Source: Saccharopolyspora indica (lineage in GTDB: Bacteria > Actinomycetota > Actinomycetes > Mycobacteriales > Pseudonocardiaceae). From it: DNA of 64,000 nucleotides. Shown one piece after another: positions 31,457 to 40,780 of the stretch (positions within the stretch are counted from its first letter, which is position 1; each line of letters begins with the position of its first letter). The notes under the pieces are model-generated. The model was given only the letters and a program-made list of their open reading frames with translations, had not been told where the DNA came from and searched no databases. The stretch covers positions 496,001 to 560,000 of the forward strand of contig NZ_JAQGLB010000002.1 of the NCBI RefSeq assembly GCF_027853965.1. Reading direction: 5' to 3'. The position numbers were made by a program, and so were the translations under genes.

Positions 31457-33943
31457 ATGGCGAGCCGGACATCGAACGGGGGACGTGGCTCGGCGCGCAG
31501 CAAGAGCGCCACGAAGAGTAGCGGCTCCGCGTCCCGCAGTGGCGGATCGGGCCAGGGCAAGCCCCGCGCGAAGTCGGGGACCGCACGGAAGAGCACGGCC
31601 AAACCGCGCGGTTCGACGCACACGCCGCGCAGGCAGCCCGCGAAGCGCCCGGCGAAGTCCCGCGGTGGGGGTGTGGCCCGCGGCGTCGGCAGCGTGGTGC
31701 GGGCGATGGGCAAGACCCGCGAGCTCGATCCGGCGCACCGGCGCGACGGGCTGGCGCTGGTCTTCCTGGCCACCGCGGTGATCGCGGCCGCCGGGGTCTG
31801 GTGGCAGGCGGGCGGGCCGGTCGGCCACGGCTTCGACCTGGCGCTGCGCTCGATCATCGGCTCGGCCGCCGTGGTGCTGCCGCTCGTGCTGCTGGGCGTG
31901 GCGATCGTGCTGATGCGCACCGAGAGCACCGCCGAGGCCCGGCCGCGGGTGGTGATCGGGTCGATGCTGCTGATCCTCACCACGCTCGGCGTCATCCACA
32001 TCGCCTCCGGCGCGCCGCTGGAACCCGAGCAGTGGCCCAACGCCGGTGGTGCGCTCGGCTTCGTCTCGGGCGGGCCGCTGGAGTACGGGCTCACGCCGTG
32101 GGTCGCCGTTCCGGTGCTGGTGCTGGTCGGGCTGTTCGGGCTGCTGGTGCTCACCGGCACCTCGGTGCGCGACATCGGTGATTGGCTGCGGGGCGGCGAG
32201 CCCGGGGAAGAGACCGACGAGCCGAAGAAGTCGCGCTCGAAGGCGGAGGACGCGGAGCCGACCGAGGTCAAGCTGCGCCGCCCGTCGCGGCGGCGGCAGG
32301 CGGCGATGGCCGACGAGGACCCGCAGCTGTCCATCGAGGACGTTCCGGAGGAGCCGAAGCCGCCCAAGCCGAAGGCGGCGGCCGCTGTTCCGGCGAACCA
32401 GCCCGCTCCGGAGAAGCCGAAGAAGAGCGACAAGCCGCAGATCAGCCGCAGCGTCGAGGGCGATTACAAGCTGCCGCCGCTGGACGTGCTCACCGACGGC
32501 GAACCGCCGAAGAACCGCAGCCGCGCCAACGACGCGATGATCGAGGCGATCACCGCGGTGCTGGAGCAGTTCAACATCGACGCCCAGGTCACCGGGTTCA
32601 CCCGCGGCCCGACCGTCACGCGCTACGAGGTCGAGCTCGGCCCCGGCGTGAAGGTCGAGAAGATCACCGCGCTGACCAAGAACATCGCCTACGCGGCGGC
32701 CACCGACAACGTGCGGCTGCTGGCGCCGATCCCGGGCAAGTCCGCGGTGGGCATCGAGGTGCCCAACAGCGACCGGGAGATGGTGCGCCTCGGCGACGTG
32801 CTGCGCTCCAGCCAGGCCACCAAGGACAGCCACCCGCTGGTGATGGGACTGGGCAAGGACATCGAGGGCCACATGGTCACCGCGAACCTGGCCAAGATGC
32901 CGCACCTGCTGGTGGCCGGTTCCACCGGTTCCGGCAAGTCCAGCTTCGTCAACTCCATGCTGGTGTCGCTGCTGGCGCGGGCGACGCCGCAGGAGGTCAG
33001 GATGATCCTGATCGACCCGAAGATGGTGGAGCTGACGCCCTACGAGGGCATCCCGCACCTGATCACGCCCATCATCACCCAGCCGAAGAAGGCCGCCGCC
33101 GCGCTGGCCTGGCTGGTGGAGGAGATGGAGCAGCGCTACCAGGACATGCAGGCCAACCGGGTGCGGCACATCGACGACTTCAACCGCAAGGTCAAGTCCG
33201 GTGAGATCACCGCGCCGCTGGGCAGCGAGCGGGTGTACCAGCCCTACCCGTACATCCTGGCCATCGTCGACGAGCTCGCCGACCTGATGATGACCGCGCC
33301 GCGCGACGTCGAGGACGCCATCGTGCGCATCACGCAGAAGGCGCGCGCCGCGGGCATCCACCTGGTGCTGGCCACCCAGCGGCCGTCGGTGGACGTGGTG
33401 ACCGGTCTGATCAAGACCAACGTGCCGTCCCGGCTGGCGTTCGCGACCTCGTCGCTGACCGACTCGCGGGTCATCCTGGACCAGCCCGGTGCGGAGAAGC
33501 TGATCGGCATGGGCGACGCGCTGTACCTGCCGATGGGCGCGTCGCGGCCGGCCCGGGTGCAGGGCTCATTCGTCGGCGACGACGAGATCCACCGCATCGT
33601 CTCGTTCACCAAGGACCAGGCCGAGCCGGAGTACACCGACGGCGTCACCGCGGCCAAGGCGAGCGAGAAGAAGGAGGTCGACTCCGACATCGGCGACGAC
33701 CTCGACGTGCTGCTGCAGGCCGCCGAGCTCGTGGTGACCAGCCAGTTCGGCTCCACCTCGATGCTGCAGCGCAAGCTGCGGGTCGGGTTCGCCAAGGCCG
33801 GCCGGCTGATGGACCTGCTGGAGTCGCGCGGCGTGGTCGGCCCGTCGGAGGGCTCGAAGGCCCGCGAGGTGCTGGTCAAGCCCGACGAGCTGGAGAACGC
33901 GCTGTACTCGATCCGCGGCGGGCCGTCCCCGGACGAGGAGTGA
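31457..33943 (+). CDS. ftsK: DNA translocase FtsK/SpoIIIE
   Basis: 828 residues from the ATG at 31457; the frame upstream is open but antisense to plsC. Order: basic Ser/Lys/Arg-rich head (about 1-85), four or more membrane helices (about 100-245, including LALVFLATAVIAAAGVWWQ and VAVPVLVLVGLFGLLVL), charged linker, then the hexameric motor with Walker A GSTGSGKSSFVNSM (about 490) and ILAIVDELADLMM (Walker B). A winged-helix gamma domain (SMLQRKLRVGFAKAGRLMDL) reads KOPS. FtsK moves chromosome termini through the septum. A shared backbone gene with Mycobacterium. Confidence 0.95.
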   Translation: MASRTSNGGRGSARSKSATKSSGSASRSGGSGQGKPRAKSGTARKSTAKPRGSTHTPRRQPAKRPAKSRGGGVARGVGSVVRAMGKTRELDPAHRRDGLALVFLATAVIAAAGVWWQAGGPVGHGFDLALRSIIGSAAVVLPLVLLGVAIVLMRTESTAEARPRVVIGSMLLILTTLGVIHIASGAPLEPEQWPNAGGALGFVSGGPLEYGLTPWVAVPVLVLVGLFGLLVLTGTSVRDIGDWLRGGEPGEETDEPKKSRSKAEDAEPTEVKLRRPSRRRQAAMADEDPQLSIEDVPEEPKPPKPKAAAAVPANQPAPEKPKKSDKPQISRSVEGDYKLPPLDVLTDGEPPKNRSRANDAMIEAITAVLEQFNIDAQVTGFTRGPTVTRYEVELGPGVKVEKITALTKNIAYAAATDNVRLLAPIPGKSAVGIEVPNSDREMVRLGDVLRSSQATKDSHPLVMGLGKDIEGHMVTANLAKMPHLLVAGSTGSGKSSFVNSMLVSLLARATPQEVRMILIDPKMVELTPYEGIPHLITPIITQPKKAAAALAWLVEEMEQRYQDMQANRVRHIDDFNRKVKSGEITAPLGSERVYQPYPYILAIVDELADLMMTAPRDVEDAIVRITQKARAAGIHLVLATQRPSVDVVTGLIKTNVPSRLAFATSSLTDSRVILDQPGAEKLIGMGDALYLPMGASRPARVQGSFVGDDEIHRIVSFTKDQAEPEYTDGVTAAKASEKKEVDSDIGDDLDVLLQAAELVVTSQFGSTSMLQRKLRVGFAKAGRLMDLLESRGVVGPSEGSKAREVLVKPDELENALYSIRGGPSPDEE

Positions 33944-33945
33944 GT

Positions 33946-33989
33946 CCGTGAGCGCTTCGGGGCGCCGCAGCACCCCGGAGCGCTCACGG
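33946..33989 (+). terminator. ftsK terminator, CGTGAGCG-type
   Basis: CCGTGAGCGCTTCGGGG pairs with CCCCGGAGCGCTCACGG (one mismatch), 10-nt loop, followed by TTCTTCCCGTTTT, 3 bp after the stop. Confidence 0.8.
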
Positions 33990-34164
33990 TTCTTCCCGTT
34001 TTCACCGGCATTTCCACCGGCTTTCCCGGTCTCTTCGCACTGCTCCGTTTGCGAATCGGGATTGCGCTGAACGGAATGCTCGAACCGGCCGAATTTCACG
34101 ATGTTTGAGATATTCTCCGGCGCGCTGACGGTATTTGTCCGCCGCGATTTCGTGAGGTTCGCGC

Positions 34165-35421
34165 ATGCTCGTCCGGAAATTACGCGCTGTCCTGTCGGTT
34201 TCGTTATCGGTGCTGCTGCTGGCCGGATTCCAGTCGGTCGCCGCCGGGGACGCCGGTCCATCCGATGTGGACAGAGGGGAGCTGTTGCGCACCGGGGGCA
34301 GCAGCTATCCCAGGCTGGTGCGGTTGCAGAACTCCGGTGACGCCAACGGCCGGGTGCTGGTCAGCATGACGACCTACGCCGACCGGACCGGATTCGCGGT
34401 CGTCTACGAGAGCACCGACGACGGAGCCACGTTCCAGCCCGTCGGCGAGATCCGCGACCCGGAAGGCGCGGACGAGAAGGGCATGTGCTGCTCGACGCTG
34501 TACGAGCTGCCGCAGCAGGTCGGCGACATGCCCGCCGGAACGCTGCTGTGGGCGGGCACCGCGGGCGTCGGCGCCGACCCGGAGGAGCGGCGCAGCAGCA
34601 TCCGCTTGTGGCGCAGCGACGATCACGGCCGCACCTGGAGCTTCCTGTCCACCATCGTGCAAGCACCGGTGGGGCCGGGCGTCTGGGAACCGGAGTTCAC
34701 CGTTTCGAAGCAGGGCGACCTGGTCGTGTTCTACTCCGACGACGGCGATCCGAAGCACGACCAGAAGATGGTCCAGATGCGCTCCGCCGACGGCCGGAAC
34801 TGGACGGACCTGCGGGAGACCATCAAGAACGACAAGTTCACCGTGCGACCCGGCATGGCGGGCGTGCGGCAGCTGCCCGACGGCACCTACGTGATGGCCT
34901 ACGAGGTCTGCAACTACGACCCGGTGCACATCTGCACGATCTGGACGCGCACCTCCCGGGACGGCTGGGACTTCGGCGATCCGTACGACCTGGGCACCGA
35001 GGTCCTGTCGGAGACCGGTGGCCAGCCGCTGGGCACGCCGACCATCGCCTGGGCGCCGGGCCCGAACCCGAACGGCCGGCTGCTGCTGGCCTACCAGATG
35101 CTGGCGGGCGACGAAGGCGGCTGGGCGCCGGGCAACGGGCGCACGCTGATGGTCAACGACGACCCGTCCGACCTGGCGCGCGGCTGGCGGGAGATCCCGT
35201 CGCCGGTGCAGATCAGCTACAACCAGGGCAGCGCGTGCCGGAACTTCAGCCCGACGCTGCTGCCGACCAGCGACGGCCGGTCCGTCATCCACGTGACCAC
35301 GGACTTCGAGAAGTACATCGGCGGCCCCTGCGAGGCCTTCCACGCCACGGGCCCGGTCGACGGCGCCACGACGGCCGCACCTCCGCAGATCCACCCGATC
35401 GACCCGCGCCCCGGCCGTTAG
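34165..35421 (+). CDS. Secreted sialidase-fold (BNR/Asp-box) protein
   Basis: 418 residues; signal peptide MLVRKLRAVLSVSLSVLLLA, cleavage near SVAA/GDA. Asp-box repeats STDDGATF, SDDHGRTW and SADGRNWT mark a six-bladed propeller as in exo-alpha-sialidases and related glycosidases. SSYPRLVRLQ supplies an early Arg; the full catalytic Arg triad cannot be confirmed by eye. The upstream region (34080-34160) is AT-richer. Probably an exported glycosidase or carbohydrate-binding protein. Confidence 0.8.
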   Translation: MLVRKLRAVLSVSLSVLLLAGFQSVAAGDAGPSDVDRGELLRTGGSSYPRLVRLQNSGDANGRVLVSMTTYADRTGFAVVYESTDDGATFQPVGEIRDPEGADEKGMCCSTLYELPQQVGDMPAGTLLWAGTAGVGADPEERRSSIRLWRSDDHGRTWSFLSTIVQAPVGPGVWEPEFTVSKQGDLVVFYSDDGDPKHDQKMVQMRSADGRNWTDLRETIKNDKFTVRPGMAGVRQLPDGTYVMAYEVCNYDPVHICTIWTRTSRDGWDFGDPYDLGTEVLSETGGQPLGTPTIAWAPGPNPNGRLLLAYQMLAGDEGGWAPGNGRTLMVNDDPSDLARGWREIPSPVQISYNQGSACRNFSPTLLPTSDGRSVIHVTTDFEKYIGGPCEAFHATGPVDGATTAAPPQIHPIDPRPGR

Positions 35422-35438
35422 GGGCGCAGGCCCGGTCG

Positions 35439-35975
35439 TCACTTGACGGTGAGCGGGCCTTCGATCGGCTCGTACCGGTGCGTCACGAGCTCGAAGTACC
35501 CGTACTGCAGCTTGCCGTTGTGGGGCCTCGCCCTGCTCAGCGTGAGCTGCACGCCGTCGACGGAGTCGGTCTTGGTGTCGGGCTCGCCCTCGCCGAGGGG
35601 CGTGTAGCTGTGGACGTAGGTGCCGGTGGCGACCGCGCCGTCCTCCGCCCAGCTCGACCACGTCAGGTTCGTGAGCCGCACGTCGTCCTTGCCCATCGAG
35701 GACAGGACCAGCTCGCCGGGACGCTGCACCAGCGTCCCGCCACCGCCCTGGGCGAAGCTGACCACGTAGGCGTCGGGCGATTCCGCAGCGGTGGTCTCCG
35801 CTGCCGGTTCGACGTCGGTGCCCGGTGATGGGGCGCTCGTCGCGATCGAGGGCTGCTGCCCCGGGTTGTCCGAACTCGGTGCGCCGGCGTCCTGGCCGCA
35901 GGCGGGGAGCAGCAGGACGGCGCCCAGCGCCATCACCGGGCTGAACGCTCGCACGACTGTGTGCAACTGAACCAT
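35439..35975 (-). CDS. Putative lipoprotein, unknown function
   Basis: 178 residues with a lipobox at LLLPACGQD (Cys about residue 26) and a Pro/Ser/Thr-rich spacer before a compact beta-rich domain (YVVSFAQGGGGTLVQRPGEL, LTNLTWSSWAEDGAVATG, HRYEPIEGP). The domain resembles small actinobacterial secreted domains, but I know no name. It is convergent with the sialidase-like gene, 17 bp apart. Confidence 0.75.
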   Translation of the reverse strand: MVQLHTVVRAFSPVMALGAVLLLPACGQDAGAPSSDNPGQQPSIATSAPSPGTDVEPAAETTAAESPDAYVVSFAQGGGGTLVQRPGELVLSSMGKDDVRLTNLTWSSWAEDGAVATGTYVHSYTPLGEGEPDTKTDSVDGVQLTLSRARPHNGKLQYGYFELVTHRYEPIEGPLTVK

Positions 35976-36111
35976 GCCTCCTCGGGCGGTGATCGAAACG
36001 TCCGTAGGACGTCCGGAGGAGGCGCGGGTTCACTCCCGTCGCGCGAAAAGCGCGAGTACACCGGTATTGGGGCTGAACGCGCCAACCGGTTGAGCTGAAC
36101 GGCGGCGGAAG

Positions 36112-36150
36112 CCCGCCACCGGCCTCGCTGCCGCGAGAACCGGTGGCGGG
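36112..36150 (-). terminator. Hairpin after the 2-hydroxyacid oxidase gene
   Basis: CCCGCCACCGG and CCGGTGGCGGG, perfect 11-bp arms with a 17-nt loop, 5 bp beyond the minus-strand stop at 36156. Confidence 0.65.
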
Positions 36151-36155
36151 GTTGC

Positions 36156-37370
36156 TCAGCGGCGCAGGACGGCGTGCGTGCGGTCCAGGTCCGCGATGGA
36201 GCGGACGCCGAGGAGCTGGAGGGTGCGGACGATCTCGGTGCCGAGGATGTCCACCGCCTTCTGCACACCTCGTTCACCGCCGGCCATCAGGCCGTAGAGG
36301 TAGGCGCGGCCGATGAGGCACGAGTCGGCGCCCAGCGCGATCGCCGCGACGATGTCCGCGCCGCTGGTGATGCCGGTGTCCAGCAGGATCTCGGCCCGGT
36401 CGCCGACCGCTTCGCGCACCGCCGGGAGCAGCTCCAGCATGGTCGGCGCCCGGTCCAGCTGGCGTCCGCCGTGGTTGGACAGGATCACGCCGTTCGCGCC
36501 CAGCTCGACCACGCGGCGGGCGTCGTCGGGGTTCTGGATGCCCTTGACGATCAGCGGGCCCTGCCAGAGCTCCCGCAGCCACTCCAGGTCGGCGTAGTTC
36601 AGCGACGGGTCGAACATCGAGTTGATCAGGTCGTGCACGGTGCCCGACCAGTGGTGGAAGGAGGCGAACGTCAGCGGCTCGGTGGTGAGCAGGTTGAACC
36701 ACCAGGCCGGGTGCATCGCACCGTCCACGATGGTCTTGAGCGTGAGCTCCGGCGGGATGGTCAGGCCGTTGTGGGCATCGCGCAGCCGCGCGCCGCCGAC
36801 GGGCGTGTCCACGGTGAGGATCAGCGCTTCGTAGCCGGCGTCCTGCGCGCGCTGGACCAGTTCGCGGCTGGCCTCGCGGTCCTTCCACAGGTATAGCTGG
36901 AACCACTTGCGGGCCTCCGGCGCGGCGGCGGCCAGGTCCTCCACCGAGGTGGTTCCCATCGTCGACAGCGCGTACGGGATGCCGGTGCGCTCGGCGACGC
37001 GGGCCACCGCCGGTTCGCCCTCGTGGTTCATCATCCGCGTGAAACCGGTGGGCGCGAAGGAGAACGGCAGCTTCGACGGCTTGCCGAGGATCTCCGTGGA
37101 GGTGTCCACAGCGGACACGTCGCGCAGCACCGAGGGGCGGAACTCGACATCGCGGAACGCCCGGCGGGCGCGGCGCAGGCTGATCTCGGCCTCGGCGGCG
37201 CCGTCGGTGTAGTCGAACACGGCGCGCGGCGTGCGCAGGCGGGCGATGGTGCGCAGATCGGCGATGGAGTGCGCGGCCGACAGCCGGCGCTCGGTGGGGT
37301 TGAACTGCGGTGGCTTGACCCGCAGGAGCGGACGCAGCTCGGACCAGCGCGGAAGTTGCCGCTTGACCAT
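36156..37370 (-). CDS. lldD: FMN-dependent alpha-hydroxy-acid oxidase / L-lactate dehydrogenase
   Basis: 404 residues. The family oxidises L-2-hydroxyacids to 2-oxoacids using FMN. The start TIARLRTPRAVFDYTDGAAE, middle SFAPTGFTRMMNHEGE, LYLWKDREASRELV, and catalytic SNHGGRQLDRAPT (His as base, Arg) are LldD/glycolate-oxidase signatures, then LLDTGITSGADIVAAIALGA for phosphate binding. L-lactate is the likeliest substrate, but mandelate- or glycolate-type activity is not excluded. The gene symbol is provisional. Confidence 0.88.
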   Translation of the reverse strand: MVKRQLPRWSELRPLLRVKPPQFNPTERRLSAAHSIADLRTIARLRTPRAVFDYTDGAAEAEISLRRARRAFRDVEFRPSVLRDVSAVDTSTEILGKPSKLPFSFAPTGFTRMMNHEGEPAVARVAERTGIPYALSTMGTTSVEDLAAAAPEARKWFQLYLWKDREASRELVQRAQDAGYEALILTVDTPVGGARLRDAHNGLTIPPELTLKTIVDGAMHPAWWFNLLTTEPLTFASFHHWSGTVHDLINSMFDPSLNYADLEWLRELWQGPLIVKGIQNPDDARRVVELGANGVILSNHGGRQLDRAPTMLELLPAVREAVGDRAEILLDTGITSGADIVAAIALGADSCLIGRAYLYGLMAGGERGVQKAVDILGTEIVRTLQLLGVRSIADLDRTHAVLRR

Positions 37371-37434
37371 TCGGGCTCCCTTCGTCGGGGAGCGACATTA
37401 CCTCTGCGAACGAGTTGTGGGACCCGAAGATCGA

Positions 37435-37468
37435 GGAGGGGCGCGCCACAGGCCCGGCGCGCCCCTCC
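37435..37468 (-). terminator. Hairpin after phospholipase gene
   Basis: GGAGGGGCGCGCC and GGCGCGCCCCTCC, perfect 13-bp arms, 8-nt loop, 5 bp beyond the stop at 37474. Confidence 0.75.
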
Positions 37469-37473
37469 CGGGG

Positions 37474-38043
37474 TCAGCTGGTCGCGGTGAGCTGCACGAG
37501 CTCGCCCGCGGCGTTGACCGCCTGGAACCTCAGCGGCTCGCCGCTAGCGGACGGCAGCTGCTGGATCTGCGCGTGCTCGACGGCTTCGGCGGTGGAACCG
37601 CTCACGCCGCCGAACTGCCGCACCGCGAAGTAGTAGATGTTCGCGGTGCCCTTGCACGCCACGTTGTCACCGCAGGCGGTGTACATGTCGTCGCGGAAGT
37701 TGTCGTCGATCTCCTTGCGGTTCGGCTCGCTGAACCGCTCCTGCTTCTTGTAGTTGCGGTAGCCGAAGTCGTGCCGGTCGCAGCTGGTGCGGAACTCGAA
37801 GCCCAGCGGCTCGTCCGGCGACATGGAGCAGCCGTCGGAGGACCAGTCGAGCTGGTCGGCGTGCGGCTGCTCGGCCCTGGTCCGGGTGAAGTCGTCGATG
37901 GAGAGCTCGAACAGGTACTGGTCGGTGGTGCTGCGCAGTTCGCCCGGGCTGAGGTCGGCGTGCGCGGTACCTGCGGTGAGCAGCAGCGCCCCGGCGGCGA
38001 CGACGGTGGTGAACAAGCCACGGCGAGCGGGAGATCGTTCCAC
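37474..38043 (-). CDS. Secreted prokaryotic phospholipase A2
   Basis: 189 residues from a GTG at 38043 (GAGGAG 7 nt upstream; the longer frame to 38073 lacks an SD). The signal peptide RRGLFTTVVAAGALLLTAGT ends near AHA/DLS. The catalytic helix SCDRHDFGYRNY holds the His-Asp dyad of Streptomyces-type PLA2, with DGCSMSPDEP before it and NFRDDMYTACG after it giving the disulphides. It hydrolyses sn-2 fatty acyl bonds outside the cell. The C-terminal extension of about 50 residues is unexplained. Confidence 0.9.
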   Translation of the reverse strand: MERSPARRGLFTTVVAAGALLLTAGTAHADLSPGELRSTTDQYLFELSIDDFTRTRAEQPHADQLDWSSDGCSMSPDEPLGFEFRTSCDRHDFGYRNYKKQERFSEPNRKEIDDNFRDDMYTACGDNVACKGTANIYYFAVRQFGGVSGSTAEAVEHAQIQQLPSASGEPLRFQAVNAAGELVQLTATS

Positions 38044-38185
38044 GGCAGAGCTCCTCGGTTCCGGAGTGATCACTCACCGTGTTATAGCCGGTGCGGGTGA
38101 TGTTCGCGGGAAACCTGAGCAACCTGCACGAGAAAGGTGGAACCTGAGCCGCTCGGCGGCGCCGCCGGGGCGTGCTGGGCGCTCG

Positions 38186-38578
38186 TCAGCCCTGCCAGGC
38201 GTAGACCTGGTCGCCGTCGGCGACGGCGAAGAAGTCCCCGCAGTGGTAGGTGGTCGACTGGGGAAGCGGGTTCGGCCACCAGTCGGCCGTCACCTTGGGC
38301 GTGGCCGTCTCCGCGGCGGGCTTGCAGGCCTGCTCCGGCAGCGGCGCGCCACCGAGCTTGCCCGTGATGATCGAGACGTTGGTGTCCAGGTTGAACTTCA
38401 CCTTGATGTCGGTGGTGCTCTCGGGCAGCCACGGCGGGACCCAGCCCGCCGGTCCGTCGTTCGCCTGGCGGACCGCGGCGACGTCGGCGAAGGAGTGCTC
38501 GCTCTCGTCGGCCGACGCACAGCCCGTCAGAACCGTGGCCACGGCCGCCAACCCGATCAAACTCCGCTTCACGTGCAT
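38186..38578 (-). CDS. Putative lipoprotein, unknown function
   Basis: 130 residues; lipobox VLTGCASAD (Cys near residue 20). The mature domain has two more Cys (EQACKPAA, YHCGDFF) and Trp-rich WVPPWLPES and DWWPNPLPQ. No family is recognised. Clear start (MHVKRSLIGLAAVATVL). Confidence 0.75.
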   Translation of the reverse strand: MHVKRSLIGLAAVATVLTGCASADESEHSFADVAAVRQANDGPAGWVPPWLPESTTDIKVKFNLDTNVSIITGKLGGAPLPEQACKPAAETATPKVTADWWPNPLPQSTTYHCGDFFAVADGDQVYAWQG

Positions 38579-38850
38579 CCCTTCGACGATGTTCTGCCGC
38601 GCCCGGTGATCAGGTTACGTGAGAATCATTCGGGTCTAGCTGATGGCGCGGGTGCGTCGCCGCCCGTGCCGGAGCCGGTACGCGGGGTGATGGGCGGAGG
38701 AATCCGGGAAGGGCGGACGTGCGGAGCCGGACGCGGTCCACCTCTCCTGGTGATCTTCGGTCCAGCTGCTCTCTTTTCATAGTCACAAGCCGTCTTGTGC
38801 GGTTTACTTGCACAGAAGGCCGTGAAGCTGTTTGTACGGGAGGTGTCTGC

Positions 38851-40173
38851 ATGCTCCGAAGCTTCCGATTGGGCAACCACAGGTCGTTCCTGACCGAGCA
38901 GGAGCTGCTGTTGATGCCGCGCTTCGACAAGAGCCGCTACGTGCTGCCGGTGACTGCCGTCTACGGGGCGAACGCTTCGGGGAAGTCGAACCTGCTGAGC
39001 GGCTTGGCATTCATGCAGTCGGCCGTTCGATCGTCCTTCCAGCGCTGGGACGCGCTGGAAGGTGTTCCGCGGACCCCCTTCAAACTGGCCTCTGCGGCGG
39101 CCGGCACCCCGTCCGTCTTCGTCGTGGAGTTCAAGACCGGCGGAGTGGCCTACACCTACGGTTTCGCGATGGACGATGAACGGATCGGCGAGGAGTGGTT
39201 GTACTCGTATCCGGAAAAACGGAAGCGAATCGTCTTCGAGCGGACCGGGAGTGAAGTCAAGTTCGGCAGCACGTTGCGGGATGCCAAGGGTGAGCTGGGC
39301 GTGCTCGGGCAGATGACGAGGGGCAATGCGCTCCTGCTGAGCGTCGCTGTTCAGCTGAACCTCGAATTCGCGATGCCCGCGTACCGCTTCATTACCCGCG
39401 ACCTGATTTTCTCGAGCTCCGAGGGGTTGTCGAATCCTCGGACTGAGGCGCTTGGCCGGTTCATCGTGCGGGATCCGAATAACCAGAGGCGAGTGGTGGA
39501 CCTGCTCCGGGCCGCTGATCTGGGGATCACCGACCTCCTCGTGGAGGAGGATGAAGACCCGATGTGGTCGAGATCGGTTGAACGCGCCGAGGCGGAGTTG
39601 CAGAAGATCGATGCCAAAATGGCGGACGACGTCGATGAGGAATACCGCAATTCGGTCCGCGACCGGCTGAATTTCCTTCGCGACTCCGGTCCCAGGAAGA
39701 TCCATCGGGTGAAGACCGTGCACGGTGACCTCGCTGCGCCTTTTGACGTTGCGGAGGAGTCACAGGGAACGAGGTCGTGGCTGCGGCTCATTCCCATTGC
39801 GCTAGGCGCGTTGGACAGGGGATCGGTGTTGCTCGTCGATGAGATCGATTCCAGTCTGCACCCGCTGCTGACGGCCAGGCTGGTCGGTCTCTTCCGCGAC
39901 GAGCGGACCAATCCGAACGGTGCGCAGCTCATCTTCACCACTCATGACACGAGCCTGCTCGGCACGATGCTCGGCGACGAGGTGCTCAAGCGTGACGAAG
40001 TGTGGTTCGTGAGCAAGGAAGAACGCGGCGACACGAGCTTGTACGCGCTCAGTGACTTCAAGCCCCGCAAGGAAGAGAACGCGGAGCGCCGTTACCTCCA
40101 GGGCAGTTACGGTGCCGTCCCCTTCGTCGACCACGACGAGTTCGTGATGGCCGTCCGGGGTGAGCGTGACTAG
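38851..40173 (+). CDS. RloA/AbiLi-like AAA ATPase
   Basis: 440 residues from the ATG at 38851 (GGGAGGTG upstream). It starts LRSFRLGNHRSFLTEQELLL as AAA_15/OLD-like ATPases do; Walker A GANASGKSNLL (about 40), a helical insert with DLLVEEDEDPMWSRSVERAE, signature-like SQGTRSW, Walker B SVLLVDEIDSSLHP (about 330), and the switch TTHDTSLLG. With the overlapping RloB gene it forms the AbiLi/AbiLii (RloAB) pair known from phage abortive infection. Third positions are visibly AT-richer than in neighbours, consistent with acquisition. Confidence 0.87.
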   Translation: MLRSFRLGNHRSFLTEQELLLMPRFDKSRYVLPVTAVYGANASGKSNLLSGLAFMQSAVRSSFQRWDALEGVPRTPFKLASAAAGTPSVFVVEFKTGGVAYTYGFAMDDERIGEEWLYSYPEKRKRIVFERTGSEVKFGSTLRDAKGELGVLGQMTRGNALLLSVAVQLNLEFAMPAYRFITRDLIFSSSEGLSNPRTEALGRFIVRDPNNQRRVVDLLRAADLGITDLLVEEDEDPMWSRSVERAEAELQKIDAKMADDVDEEYRNSVRDRLNFLRDSGPRKIHRVKTVHGDLAAPFDVAEESQGTRSWLRLIPIALGALDRGSVLLVDEIDSSLHPLLTARLVGLFRDERTNPNGAQLIFTTHDTSLLGTMLGDEVLKRDEVWFVSKEERGDTSLYALSDFKPRKEENAERRYLQGSYGAVPFVDHDEFVMAVRGERD

Positions 40174-40780
40174 ACGCGGTATCACCAGGCGGGAGAACAG
40201 AAGAACGCGCGGGGCTCCGAAGTTCGATTCGGCCGATAGCCTGCTCGTGGTGTGCGGGGCGGATTGCACGGAGAGCCAGTACCTGCGCGCGCTGAACCGG
40301 AATTACCGAGGCCGCTCAGCCAAGTTGACCGTGGTGACGGATGGCGTCGACCCGCGAACGCTGGTGCGGAAGGCGGCCAAGGTCCGGGGCCTGCAGCCCA
40401 ACGAGTTCGACGAAGTCTGGTGCGTGGTCGACGTCGACGAGTTCGATGTCGAGCCCGCAGTCCGCTCAGCCAAGGCGGAGGGCGTGCAGTTGGCCGTGTC
40501 GAACCTGTGCTTCGAGTACTGGCTGCTGCTCCACTTCGAGGACTGCGGGACCGCCTTCCGGACTCCGGCGGATGTGGACGAGCGCCTCCGCAGGCACGTG
40601 CCGACCTACGACAAGACGAGGCTGGACTTCTCCGACTTCGAATCCGGCGTGCGCGAAGCCGTGGCGCGGGCGAAGCGGCGCTGCGATTTCGGCAGCGAGC
40701 ATCACCGCAATCCGTCCAGCGGGGTGTGGAAGCTCGTGGAGAAGGTGGTTCCGGCGGAGTCCGGGGTCAGGTCAGCGTGA
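40160..40780 (+). CDS. RloB/AbiLii-like protein
   Basis: 206 residues from a GTG at 40160, overlapping the ATPase gene by 14 nt (a second GTG at 40166 is possible). RloB is a predicted TOPRIM-like nuclease: the first motif here is LLVVCGADCTESQYLRALN, the acidic motif EVWCVVDVDEFDV, then SNLCFEYWLLLHF typical of RloB. Most RloB proteins I recall read CEGxxTExxYF at the first motif, so the Gly in place of Glu is noteworthy. It also overlaps the convergent argA-like gene by 14 bp. Confidence 0.82.
   Translation: MSVTRRGITRRENRRTRGAPKFDSADSLLVVCGADCTESQYLRALNRNYRGRSAKLTVVTDGVDPRTLVRKAAKVRGLQPNEFDEVWCVVDVDEFDVEPAVRSAKAEGVQLAVSNLCFEYWLLLHFEDCGTAFRTPADVDERLRRHVPTYDKTRLDFSDFESGVREAVARAKRRCDFGSEHHRNPSSGVWKLVEKVVPAESGVRSA

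Noticed and set aside
30356..33361. 1001-codon minus-strand open frame across plsC and ftsK
   Set aside because: Shadow of two well-supported genes; no family features, extreme Arg/His content.
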